Positions 24,950 through 32,935 of a stretch of DNA of 48,077 nt are shown here, in pieces. Below the pieces are notes generated by a model. That model was not told the origin of the DNA, did not search any database, and saw only the letters and a program-made list of their open reading frames with translations. The position numbers were made by a program, and so were the translations under genes. Location of the stretch: assembly GCA_964538565.1 (NCBI GenBank), contig CAZIGW010000010.1, positions 1 through 48,077 of the forward strand. The letters are read 5' to 3'. Each line of letters starts with the position of its first letter. Within the stretch, counting starts at the first letter, position 1. The DNA is from CAYVBN01 sp964538565 (GTDB lineage: Bacteria > Pseudomonadota > Alphaproteobacteria > Rhizobiales > Xanthobacteraceae).

Positions 24950-24981
24950 ATTTCCATCGGTACCCGTTGTAAGGAGCCCAC

Positions 24982-25425
24982 ATGTCGTCTGTTACGCTTG
25001 CCCAAGCCAGCACCATCGTCGATGCGGCCCTGAGCAAGGGCCGCGAACTCAACCTGGCGCCGCTCACCGTCGCGGTGCTCGACGCCGGCGGACATCTGGT
25101 GGCGTTCAAGCGCGAAGATCGCTCCGGCATCCTGCGTTTCGACATTGCCTTCGGCAAGGCCTGGGGCGCGCTGGGCATGGGATTCGGATCGCGCGGACTT
25201 GCCGAACGCGTCACCAAGGCGCCGGCCTTCATCGGGGCGCTCACGGCGGCGAGCGGCGGCCGCGTCGTTCCCAATCCGGGCGGCGTGCTGATCCTCAACG
25301 CCCAGGGCGAGACGATCGGCGCGGTGGGCATCTCGGGGGACACCTCGGACAAGGACGAGATGTGCGCGGTCGCCGGCATCGAGGCGGCGGGCCTCACGCC
25401 GGAAACTGGTCTCGGCAAGGGCTGA
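24982..25425 (+). CDS. GlcG/HbpS-family (DUF336) protein
   Basis: 147-residue single-domain protein of the HbpS/GlcG family. Landmarks are TVAVLDAGGHLVAFKREDRSG, the Gly-rich ALTAASGGRVVPNPGGVLI and IGAVGISGDTSDKDEMCAVAG. AAGGAG precedes the ATG. It is the second gene of the plus operon, 32 nt after the dehydrogenase. HbpS binds haem in Streptomyces, and GlcG is encoded with glycolate oxidase in E. coli. In catabolic operons such proteins often accompany hydroxyacid or diol metabolism, with unclear biochemical function. No signal peptide is present. Confidence 0.9.
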   Translation: MSSVTLAQASTIVDAALSKGRELNLAPLTVAVLDAGGHLVAFKREDRSGILRFDIAFGKAWGALGMGFGSRGLAERVTKAPAFIGALTAASGGRVVPNPGGVLILNAQGETIGAVGISGDTSDKDEMCAVAGIEAAGLTPETGLGKG

Positions 25426-25438
25426 GGGGAGATCGGCC

Positions 25439-26089
25439 GTGAAGCTCTTCTCGTTCTGGCGATCGCTTGCCACCTTCCGGGTGCGTATCGCGCTCAACCT
25501 CAAGGGGCTCGCGCCCGAGGTGATCGAGGTCGATCTGATGAAAGGCCATCAGCGCGAGGCCGCCTATCGCTCGGTCAATCCGCTGATGGTCATTCCGGCG
25601 CTGGTCGACGGCGAGGGACCTGCGCTGTTCGAATCGCTGGCGATCGTCGAATATCTCGACGAGACCCATCCCGAGCCGCCGCTGCTGCCGCGCGAACCGC
25701 GGGCGCGTGCGCGCGTCCGTGGGCTCGCGCAGATCGTGGCCTGCGACGCGCATCCGCTCGTCGTCCCGCGCGTGCGCGAGTATCTCGAGGCTGAATGCGG
25801 GCTCGACGAGGCGCGGCGCATGGCGTGGTGCCGGCACTGGATCGTCGAGGCCCTGCGCGCGCTCGAGAGCCACCTGGCGAGCAATCGGGAGACCGGCCGG
25901 TTCTGCCAGGGCGACGCGGTGACGATCGCGGACCTGTGCCTGGTCAGCCACGCGGTCGGCGCCAGGTTGTTCAACGTCGACCTCGCCCCTTATCCGACCG
26001 TGTCGCGCATCACCGACACGTGCCTGGCGATCGACGCGTTCGCCCGCGCGCATCCGCTGCGCCAGCCGGGCGCGCCGGCCGCGGCGTGA
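25439..26089 (+). CDS. Glutathione S-transferase, maleylacetoacetate-isomerase-like
   Basis: 216-residue zeta-class GST. The N-terminal thioredoxin-like domain reads MKLFSFWRSLATFRVRIALN (MaiA has YWRSSASYRVRIAL), with NPLMVIPALVDG (cis-Pro) and FESLAIVEYLDE. The helical domain has GDAVTIADLCLVSHA. Start is a GTG at 25439 after GGGGAGA. Zeta-class GSTs isomerise maleylacetoacetate or maleylpyruvate in aromatic-acid breakdown. The Leu in NPLMVIP replaces the usual Gln, so exact activity is open. It is third in the operon, 13 nt after the HbpS-like gene. Confidence 0.88.
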   Translation: MKLFSFWRSLATFRVRIALNLKGLAPEVIEVDLMKGHQREAAYRSVNPLMVIPALVDGEGPALFESLAIVEYLDETHPEPPLLPREPRARARVRGLAQIVACDAHPLVVPRVREYLEAECGLDEARRMAWCRHWIVEALRALESHLASNRETGRFCQGDAVTIADLCLVSHAVGARLFNVDLAPYPTVSRITDTCLAIDAFARAHPLRQPGAPAAA

Positions 26090-26105
26090 GGCGGGCTGGA
26101 CGACG

Positions 26106-27080
26106 ATGCTCAACGCGGCGATCGTCGGCCTGGGTTGGTGGGGCCAGAAGCTGGTGCGCGCCGCGCAGGGCTCGAAGCGCATCCGGTTCGCGCGCGCGGT
26201 GACGCTCGAACCGGAGCTCGCGCGCGGTTTCGCCGCCGAAACCGGTCTTGCGGTCGGAACGTCCTACGAGGACGTGCTGGCCGATCCGTCGATCGACGCG
26301 GTCGTGCTGGCGACGCCGCACACGAGCCATCGCGCGCAGGTCGAGGCGGCGGCCGCCGCCGGCAAGCACGTCTACTGCGAGAAGCCGTTCGCGCTCACCA
26401 AGGCCGACGCCGAGGCGGCGCTCGCCGCGATCGCCCGCGCCGGGATCACGGTCGGGGTCGGCCAGCACTTCCGCCTGATGCCATCGATGCAGGCGTTGCG
26501 CGAACTCGTCGCCGGCGGGGCGCTCGGCGCCATCATGCATGCGGAGGGAAACTACAGCCACGACTGGCTGGCGAACCAGCCGGCGGACAACTGGCGCTCC
26601 GCTCCGGAAGAAACCAGGGCTGGCGGCATGACCGGCATGGGGATCCACGTGCTCGATGGCTTCAGCCATCTGGTCGGCCCGATGCGGCGCGTGGCCGCGC
26701 TCTCGACCCGCCGTGTGCTTTCGCTGCCGACCGGCGACACGACCGCCGCGCTTGTCGAATTCTCCGACGGAGCGACCGGAACGCTGGCGACGACGCTCAA
26801 GACCCCGTTCGTCTGGCGGATTGCCGTCTACGGCGCGGAAGCCTGGGCTGAAAGCGTGAGCGAGACGCGTCTCGTCGTTCACTGCGCCGGCCGCGAACCG
26901 GAGACGCGGGATTTCGCCCCGGTCAATCACCTCGGCATGAACGTCGAGCAATTCGCCGCCGCGGCGCTCGGAGAGGGGGCTTTCCCGATCGACGCCGCGG
27001 GAATCCTCCACACGGTCGCCGCGCTCGAAGCGGTCTTCCGCTCGGCCGAGGCTAACGGCGCCTGGCAGACGGTCGGCTGA
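26106..27080 (+). CDS. Gfo/Idh/MocA-family NAD(P)-dependent oxidoreductase
   Basis: 324-residue oxidoreductase. It has a Rossmann domain with AIVGLGWWGQKLVRAA, the KHVYCEKPFALTKADAEAAL motif (catalytic Lys in EKP), and the C-terminal domain with GMTGMGIHVLDGFSHL (His). Family members oxidise or reduce sugars, inositols and hydroxylated cyclic compounds. It is the last gene of the plus operon starting at 24056, 16 nt after the GST. Its last 29 nt overlap the convergent LysR gene. Confidence 0.9.
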   Translation: MLNAAIVGLGWWGQKLVRAAQGSKRIRFARAVTLEPELARGFAAETGLAVGTSYEDVLADPSIDAVVLATPHTSHRAQVEAAAAAGKHVYCEKPFALTKADAEAALAAIARAGITVGVGQHFRLMPSMQALRELVAGGALGAIMHAEGNYSHDWLANQPADNWRSAPEETRAGGMTGMGIHVLDGFSHLVGPMRRVAALSTRRVLSLPTGDTTAALVEFSDGATGTLATTLKTPFVWRIAVYGAEAWAESVSETRLVVHCAGREPETRDFAPVNHLGMNVEQFAAAALGEGAFPIDAAGILHTVAALEAVFRSAEANGAWQTVG

Positions 27081-28035
27081 GCGCGAGCGACTGCACCGCG
27101 GTTTCGGATCGCGCGCTCGCCCGGGCCCAGACCTCCTGGATGCGGGCGATCTCGTCCTCGAAGCATTCGAGGAACAGCCGCGCCTGCGTGCTGAGCGTGC
27201 GCCGCGACGGCGCGATGACGACGAATTCGGCGAACATCGGCGGATCGGCGATCGGGCTGATGACGAGATCGTCCTTGTCGATGTCGTTGACGCAGATGAG
27301 GCCTGGCAGGATCGTCACCCAGTCCGACCGCGCGATGAATTCAAGCGTGCCGATCATTGCGTCCATCTCGATCATGGCTTCGACCTCCACCCCGTGGGTG
27401 TCGAAGTAGATCTCGAGGTTGCGCCGACGGACGTTGTGCTTGCCGGGAACCACCATCTTGAACGGCGCGCGCTTCTTGAGCTCGACCGGGACAAGCGAGG
27501 TCAGTCCGCGCTGCGGCCCGGACACCAGCATCTCGCGGTCGCGCACGAGCAGCCGCGACCTGAGGCCGGTTCGGCCCTCGAAGGACGGCACGATGGCGAA
27601 GTCGAGGTCGTCGGCCAGCACCATGTCGGTGAGCATGCCGCTGTAGCCCTCGACGATGTGCAGGCGCACGTCGGGATATTGCGGGACGAAGCGTTCGAGG
27701 GTGGGGGCGAGCGCCGCCCGCGTGAACGTCGGCATCAGGCCGACGCGCAGGTCGCCGGTGACGAACCCGGCGAGCGCCCGCACCTCCTCGCCGGCCTTGT
27801 CGAGGAGGCCGACCGCCTCGACGCAGCGGCGATAGTAGCGCAGCCCCGCCGGCGTCGGCCGCACCCCCGTCGGCGAGCGCTCGAACAGCCGTACCCCGAG
27901 CGCGCGCTCGACCGTGGCGACGTGCTGCGAGAGGCCCGACTGGGTGGCGTTCTCGCGCTGGGCGGCGCGGGTGAACGAGCCTTCCTCGCACACGGCGATG
28001 ACGGCCCGGATCTGGCGGAGGGCGATATTGGCCAT
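27052..28035 (-). CDS. LysR-family transcriptional regulator
   Basis: 327-residue LysR regulator. The N-terminal helix-turn-helix reads IALRQIRAVIAVCEEGSFTR, AAQRENATQSGLSQHVATVE and RALGVRLFERSPTGVRPTPAG, followed by the co-inducer domain starting DLRVGLMPTFTRAALAPTL. The ATG at 28035 fits the family start; a TTG 12 codons upstream is unlikely. It is divergent from the M24/dikinase/dehydrogenase operon across a 124-nt AT-rich gap, the classic layout for a LysR activator of its neighbour. The inducer is probably a substrate of that operon, by analogy. The 3' end overlaps the Gfo/Idh gene by 29 nt. Confidence 0.93.
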   Translation of the reverse strand: MANIALRQIRAVIAVCEEGSFTRAAQRENATQSGLSQHVATVERALGVRLFERSPTGVRPTPAGLRYYRRCVEAVGLLDKAGEEVRALAGFVTGDLRVGLMPTFTRAALAPTLERFVPQYPDVRLHIVEGYSGMLTDMVLADDLDFAIVPSFEGRTGLRSRLLVRDREMLVSGPQRGLTSLVPVELKKRAPFKMVVPGKHNVRRRNLEIYFDTHGVEVEAMIEMDAMIGTLEFIARSDWVTILPGLICVNDIDKDDLVISPIADPPMFAEFVVIAPSRRTLSTQARLFLECFEDEIARIQEVWARASARSETAVQSLALSRPSARRR

Positions 28036-28159
28036 GTCCGGCCTATTAGAAGACCTGATGACCAAACGCAAAATATATTATTTCTTCCGAGGGACCCGAC
28101 CGGGTTAGATTGGCGGCGAAACCAGCCAGGCGCGAACGCGCGCCGACGGGAGGACGCGT
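28036..28159. promoter_or_regulatory. AT-rich LysR/M24 divergent promoter region with inverted repeat
   Basis: This 124-nt gap contains one of the few AT-rich patches in the window (about 28064-28086). Inside it, AAATA-TAT-TATTT (28071-28083) is an inverted repeat. On minus, TTGCGT and TAATAG spaced 17 nt could serve the regulator, a weak match. Binding of the LysR product here is inferred from layout alone. Confidence 0.5.
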
Positions 28160-29428
28160 ATGGGTGCGAATTTCGGGATCGCCGGGAACGATTGGCAGCA
28201 GAAGGTCAACTGGGATCGCCTGCGCAAGTACCGCATCGAGCGGGCGCGCGAGATGATGAAGAAGCACGGGCTTGGCGCGCTCCTGTGCATGTACGACGAG
28301 AACTGCCGCTATATCACCGGCACGCTGACACCCGGCTGGAACCGCCTCAAGCCCGGCCTGCGCTACGCCATCCTGTGCGGCGACGGCCAGCCCGTGCTGT
28401 TCGAGCAGGGCGACATCGGCTTCCAGATCGAGCGCCATGCGCCGTGGATTCCGAAGGAGAACGTCCGCCACTCGTTCGCCTGGATCAAGGGAGCCGCCGG
28501 TCCGGCCTCGATCCAGCAGGTGACCAAGTTCACCAACGCGATCGAGCAGGAGATGAAGCGCCACGGCGTCTGGGGCCAGAAACTCGGCGTCGACTTCATC
28601 GACATCAACATGATCCAGGTGTTCCAGGACAAGGGCATCCACTGGGCCGACGGCATGACGCCCATGATGGAAGCGCGCGCCGTCAAGAACGTCGACGAGC
28701 AGGAGTGCATGCGAATCGTCGGCGCCATCGGCGACGCCACCCACTGGGAGTGCATGAAGTTCCTGCGTCCCGGCGTCACCGAGAACCAGGTCACCGCGCA
28801 CCTGATGAAGTTTCTCTACTCGATCCCCGGCATGGAGGACGTCGAGGACGTGATCGTCTCCTCCGGGCCGAACACGTGGCCGAACTGGCGCAACTTCACC
28901 GACCGCATCATCCAGCCGGGCGACATCGTGTTCATGGATTTGGCCGCGCTCACCTGGAACGGTTACAAGTCCTGCTATTACCGCACGTACTGCGTCGGCA
29001 AGGAGCCCACGCAGGAGCAGAAGGACACCTACGCGACGGCGCTCGAGTGGCTGTACGATTCGATCGGCGCCGTGCGGGTCGGTACGACCACGCGCGAGAT
29101 CGCCGAGAAGTGGCCGTCCGCCATGGAGACCTGGGGCTACGAGGACGAGGACCAGGCGGCCGCCAACCTTTGGGGCCATGGCCTCGGTCTCGCCCAGTAC
29201 GACCAGCCGGTGATCTCGCGCATCTGGTCGCTCGATCACCCGGTCGAGATCAAGGAGGGCATGACCTTCGCGCTCGAGACGCAGCACGGAAAGAAATTCC
29301 GCTACGGCGTGCGCATCGAGGAAATGCTGATCGTGCACAAGAACGAGATCGAGATCGTCTCCAATTTCCCGGTCAAGCAGATCACCGTCGTCGATCCGCT
29401 GCCCGGATACGGCGATCACGTGAAGTGA
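28160..29428 (+). CDS. M24 (pita-bread fold) metallohydrolase homologue with altered metal site
   Basis: 422-residue protein of the Xaa-Pro peptidase/creatinase fold. An N-terminal creatinase-like domain (RIERAREMMKKHGLGALLC) precedes the catalytic domain. Of the five usual metal ligands, four are present: Asp260 in FMDLAAL, His340 in WGHGLGL, Glu373 in FALETQH and Glu387 in VRIEEML. The second Asp, normally in GYxSDxTRT, is Cys272 in GYKSCYYRT. The frame is clean, so this is not decay. Such a change suggests one metal, another metal, or a non-peptidase activity; some M24 relatives are creatinases, ectoine hydrolases or DMSP lyases. It is the first gene of the operon facing the LysR regulator. 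Confidence 0.88.
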   Translation: MGANFGIAGNDWQQKVNWDRLRKYRIERAREMMKKHGLGALLCMYDENCRYITGTLTPGWNRLKPGLRYAILCGDGQPVLFEQGDIGFQIERHAPWIPKENVRHSFAWIKGAAGPASIQQVTKFTNAIEQEMKRHGVWGQKLGVDFIDINMIQVFQDKGIHWADGMTPMMEARAVKNVDEQECMRIVGAIGDATHWECMKFLRPGVTENQVTAHLMKFLYSIPGMEDVEDVIVSSGPNTWPNWRNFTDRIIQPGDIVFMDLAALTWNGYKSCYYRTYCVGKEPTQEQKDTYATALEWLYDSIGAVRVGTTTREIAEKWPSAMETWGYEDEDQAAANLWGHGLGLAQYDQPVISRIWSLDHPVEIKEGMTFALETQHGKKFRYGVRIEEMLIVHKNEIEIVSNFPVKQITVVDPLPGYGDHVK

Positions 29429-29540
29429 CGACAGGACGCGCCGTCGGGCCTGTGAAGCACCTGATCGCGCGAACGTCGCACCGGGGCGGCGGGCTGCAGC
29501 GCATGCGCCCCGCCGCGCCATCGCTCTCGAGGACATCGCG

Positions 29541-30866
29541 ATGACGGCGCTGGCAATGACCGCATCGACGGTGACCGCATCCGTGACGGACGCCTTCGTG
29601 CTGCCGCTCGACCATGACGGCGCCACGGATGCCGAGCGGGTCGGGCCGAAAGCCGCCAACCTGGCGCTCGCCGGGCGTGCCGGCCTTCCGACGCCGGGCG
29701 GCTTCTGCCTGACGGCGGCGGCCTATCGCCGCCAGATCGACGCGCTCGGGCTCGCCGAGGCGCTGCGCCGGTTCGGATCGGCCGACCTGCGCGAGGCGCG
29801 CCGGCTGTCGGTCGAGATCCGGCTTGGCCTCTACGAGCAGCCGATCGCGCCCGACGTGGCCGAGCCGCTGCTCGCCGCCTGGCGCTCGCACCGCGCGGCG
29901 ACCGAGCCGTGGGCGGTACGCTCCTCGGCGCTGATCGAGGACCGCGCCGACGCCAATTTCGCCGGGCAGTTCGAGAGCTTTCTCGGCATCGACAACGAAG
30001 CCGATTTTCTCACGGCGGTGCGCGCCTGCTGGGCGGCGCTGTGGACCACCAACGCGCGCCGCTACATGGACAATCACGGGCTCAATCCGGCCGACACCGC
30101 CATGGCGGTGCTCATCCAGCCGCTCGTGTCGGCGCGCGCCTCGGGCGGCGGCCTGAGCAAGACCGCCGAGGGGCGGATGCTCCTGAGCGCGACCTGGGGG
30201 CTCGGCTCCGCCATCGCGCAGGGCGAGGTGGTGCCGGACCGCATCGTGCTCAGCCGCCAGGGTTTCGTGCGCAAGATCGAAGCCGGCCGCAAGGATCACC
30301 GGGAGACCTGCGGGCACGGCGGCCAGGCCGGCCCGCAGGCCGTACTGGCCGATCTGGTGCGCGAGCCATGTCTCACGCCCGGCGAGGCGGTGACGCTCGG
30401 GCGCATGCTGCGCAAGGCCGAGGACGTCATCGGCGTGCCGGTCGAGATCGAATGGGCGCTCGACGACAAGGGCTTCAAGCTCTTGCAGGCGCGCCCGCTG
30501 CACGTGCGGTCCGCGCACGTGCCGGACGAGATCTGGCTGCAGCATCCCAAGCTCAGCGGCCATCCGGCCGGAATCGGCTGGGGCACCGGGCGCGCCGTCG
30601 TCGTCAACTGCGAATGCGAATTGTCGCGCGTCGCGCCGGGCGACGTGCTGGTGACCCGGGTCGCAGGTCCCGCGCTCAGCCACATCTTGCCGCACGTCGC
30701 CGGCGTCGTCACGGAGCTCGGCGGCAGCACCTCGCATCTTGCCTCGCTCGCGCGCGAGCGCGGCACCCCGATGGTGCTCGGCGTGCTCAATGCCACCCAG
30801 GCCATTCCGGACGGGGCGCAGGTCGCGGTCGACGGCGTCGCCGGCGTCGTGCGATGGATGCAATGA
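29541..30866 (+). CDS. Two-domain dikinase: PEP-synthase-like ATP-grasp plus phosphohistidine domain
   Basis: 441-residue protein with two parts of PEP synthase / pyruvate phosphate dikinase. Residues about 30-320 form the ATP-binding domain: VGPKAANLALAGRAGLPTPG, WAVRSSALIEDRADANFAGQ, WGLGSAIAQGEVVPDRIVL and VEIEWALDDKGFKLLQARPL. Residues about 340-441 form the swivelling domain with the phosphorylatable His399 in LGGSTSHLASLARERGTPM. The C-terminal PEP/pyruvate barrel is absent, and there is no linker domain like that of rifampicin phosphotransferase. It could phosphorylate a small molecule held by another protein or act with a separate barrel protein. AGGA precedes the ATG, and the stop overlaps the next start (ATGA). 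Confidence 0.87.
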   Translation: MTALAMTASTVTASVTDAFVLPLDHDGATDAERVGPKAANLALAGRAGLPTPGGFCLTAAAYRRQIDALGLAEALRRFGSADLREARRLSVEIRLGLYEQPIAPDVAEPLLAAWRSHRAATEPWAVRSSALIEDRADANFAGQFESFLGIDNEADFLTAVRACWAALWTTNARRYMDNHGLNPADTAMAVLIQPLVSARASGGGLSKTAEGRMLLSATWGLGSAIAQGEVVPDRIVLSRQGFVRKIEAGRKDHRETCGHGGQAGPQAVLADLVREPCLTPGEAVTLGRMLRKAEDVIGVPVEIEWALDDKGFKLLQARPLHVRSAHVPDEIWLQHPKLSGHPAGIGWGTGRAVVVNCECELSRVAPGDVLVTRVAGPALSHILPHVAGVVTELGGSTSHLASLARERGTPMVLGVLNATQAIPDGAQVAVDGVAGVVRWMQ

Positions 30867-31918
30867 CGCGGCCGCGCATCTTCGTCACGCAGCCGATCGC
30901 CGAGAGCGCGCTCGAGCGCCTGCGCGCCGTCGCCGACGTGACGGTGAACAAGGATTCGCGCCGCGTCCTCGACAAGGGCCGGCTGGTCGCCGCCGCCGCC
31001 AAGCACGACATCGTTTTTTCGCTGCTGCACGACACGATCGACCGCGCGGTGCTCAAGGCCAACCCGAAGCTCAGGGCGGTCGCCTCGATGGCGATCACGC
31101 CCGACCGGATCGACGTCGCGACGGCGACGGAGCGCGGGATTCCCGTCACCGTGATCCCCCCGATCGTGGGCGAGGCGACCGCCGATATCTGTTTCGGCCT
31201 GATGCTGGCGGTGGCGCGGCGCGTGGTCGAAGGCGATCGGATGGTGCACGCCGGCGAGTTTCCCGGCTCGCAGTCGAACTACCTCGCCGGCTCCTGGGTA
31301 TGGGGCAAGACGCTCGGGCTCGTCGGCGGCAAGGGTCGCATCGGCCGTGCCGTCGCGCGCCGCGCCCAGGGTTTCTCGATGCGGATCCTTTACAGCGGGC
31401 CGCGCCGCATGCCGGAGGCGGACGAACGCGCGCTCGGGATGAGCTTCGTGCCGCTCGACCGCCTGCTCGCCGAGTCCGATTTCGTCTCGCTGCATCCGCC
31501 GCTCAATGCCGAAACCCATCACATGATCGGCGAGCGCGAATTCGCCCTGATGAAGCCCACCGCTTTCGTCATCAACACCGCGCGCGGCGCGATCATCGAC
31601 GAGGCGGCGCTCGCGCAGGCGCTCAAGGATCGCAGGATCGCCGGCGCCGGCCTCGACGTCTTCGAGAACGAGCCGCGCGTTCCGAAGTCGCTGCTGCGGT
31701 ATCCGAATCTCGTCGCCACCCCGCACCTCGGCAGCGCCGTCGCCGAGCTGCGCGCGCAGATGGCGAACATCGTGGTCGACAATATCCTCGCCATCCTGCG
31801 CGGCGAACGGCCGCCCAACTGCATCAATCCCGAGACCCTCCCGATGCCGGTGGCGACGGTCTCCGGACCGGGAGGCCGCACGTCGCCAAGCGGAGCCTTT
31901 CGATGCCCCGACCGTTGA
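30863..31918 (+). CDS. D-2-hydroxyacid dehydrogenase, first of two
   Basis: 351-residue NAD(P)-dependent dehydrogenase of the D-2-hydroxyacid family. The coenzyme motif is LGLVGGKGRIGRAVARR, one residue longer than the usual VGxGxIG. Catalytic residues are intact: Arg in NTARGAIIDEAAL, Glu in LDVFENEPRV and His in ATPHLGSAV. The ATG overlaps the dikinase stop by 4 nt, so the two are translationally coupled. The C-terminal tail after the family end (SGPGGRTSPSGAFRCPDR) is not conserved-looking and overlaps the next gene by 16 nt. It likely reduces or oxidises a 2-keto/2-hydroxy acid pair such as glyoxylate or hydroxypyruvate; the substrate is not readable. Confidence 0.9.
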   Translation: MTRPRIFVTQPIAESALERLRAVADVTVNKDSRRVLDKGRLVAAAAKHDIVFSLLHDTIDRAVLKANPKLRAVASMAITPDRIDVATATERGIPVTVIPPIVGEATADICFGLMLAVARRVVEGDRMVHAGEFPGSQSNYLAGSWVWGKTLGLVGGKGRIGRAVARRAQGFSMRILYSGPRRMPEADERALGMSFVPLDRLLAESDFVSLHPPLNAETHHMIGEREFALMKPTAFVINTARGAIIDEAALAQALKDRRIAGAGLDVFENEPRVPKSLLRYPNLVATPHLGSAVAELRAQMANIVVDNILAILRGERPPNCINPETLPMPVATVSGPGGRTSPSGAFRCPDR

Positions 31919-32862
31919 TCGCCGTCACCGACAGCGTCTTTCCCAATCTCGATCCCGCCGTGACGGCGCTCGCGCGGCTTGACCCCGAGGTCCGCATGGC
32001 GAAAAGCGCCTCCGCCGAGGACATCCTGGCGGTCGCGCGGGACGCCGACGCGATCCTCGTCACCTACGCCAAGCTGCCGGGCGATCTGCTGCGCCAGCTC
32101 ACGCGCTGCAAGGCGATCGGCCGCTTCGGCCTCGGCGTCGACAACATCGACGTGCCGGCTGCGCGCGAGCGCGGCATCGTCGTCACCTACGTGCCCGACT
32201 ATTGCCTGCAGGAAGTGTCCGACCACGCCATGGCGCTGCTGCTCGCGCTTGTGCGCAAGGTGGCGTTCTCCAACGCGCTCGTTCAGAACGGGCGCTGGGA
32301 AATGCCGGCCGTCGTGCCGATCCGGCGCATCGAGGGCAGCGTGCTCGGGCTTGTCGGCTTCGGCAACATTCCGCGCGCGGTCGCCCCGAAGGCGAAGGCG
32401 TTCGGCATGCGGGTCGTCACCCACGACCCGTATGTTTCGCCCGCCGTCCTCGCCGAAGCCGGGGTCGAGGGCGTGAGCTTCGAGCGACTGCTCGAAATCT
32501 CCGACTACGTGTCCGTCCATGCGCCGCTGCTGCCGGCGACGCGCGGCCTGCTCAACGCGGACGCATTCGCCAGGATGAAGAAGGGCGCGCTCATCGTGAA
32601 CACGGCGCGCGGACCGCTGATCGACGAGCAGGCACTGGTGGCGGCGCTCGATTCCGGCCATCTCGGCGGCGCCGCGCTCGACGTCGTCACGACGGAGCCT
32701 CTCGCCAAGGATTCGCCGCTGCTCGGCCGCGACAACGTGATCCTCACGCCGCACATCGCTTTCTACTCGGTCGAGGCGCTCGAGGAACTGCAGACCAAGT
32801 GCGCGAGCGACGTCGCGCGCGTGCTCAGCGGCGAGCCGCCGGTCTATCCGGTCAAGGGGTGA
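31903..32862 (+). CDS. D-2-hydroxyacid dehydrogenase, second of two (CtBP-like)
   Basis: 319-residue dehydrogenase. The NAD motif is VGFGNIPRAVAPKAKAFG, where Pro replaces the last Gly; I recall this variant in bacterial CtBP-like dehydrogenases. Arg in NTARGPLIDEQAL, Glu in VVTTEPL and His in TPHIAFYS form the active site. GGAG lies upstream of the ATG at 31903, inside the previous gene. It is clearly different from its neighbour, so the operon uses two dehydrogenases of one superfamily, perhaps in sequence or on two stereoisomers. It is the last gene of the unit. The 73-nt convergent gap that follows shows no good terminator hairpin. Confidence 0.9.
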   Translation: MPRPLIAVTDSVFPNLDPAVTALARLDPEVRMAKSASAEDILAVARDADAILVTYAKLPGDLLRQLTRCKAIGRFGLGVDNIDVPAARERGIVVTYVPDYCLQEVSDHAMALLLALVRKVAFSNALVQNGRWEMPAVVPIRRIEGSVLGLVGFGNIPRAVAPKAKAFGMRVVTHDPYVSPAVLAEAGVEGVSFERLLEISDYVSVHAPLLPATRGLLNADAFARMKKGALIVNTARGPLIDEQALVAALDSGHLGGAALDVVTTEPLAKDSPLLGRDNVILTPHIAFYSVEALEELQTKCASDVARVLSGEPPVYPVKG

Positions 32863-32935
32863 TCCCGGCGTGATGCTCGGAGCAACATGCCCCGGGCAGA
32901 GACGAAGCTGACCGCGACCCGATCGTCGGAAGTCT

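Noticed and set aside
28160..29428. DMSP lyase DddP
   Set aside because: Same fold, but the residues around the metal site as I recall them for DddP differ, and no DMSP genes are nearby.
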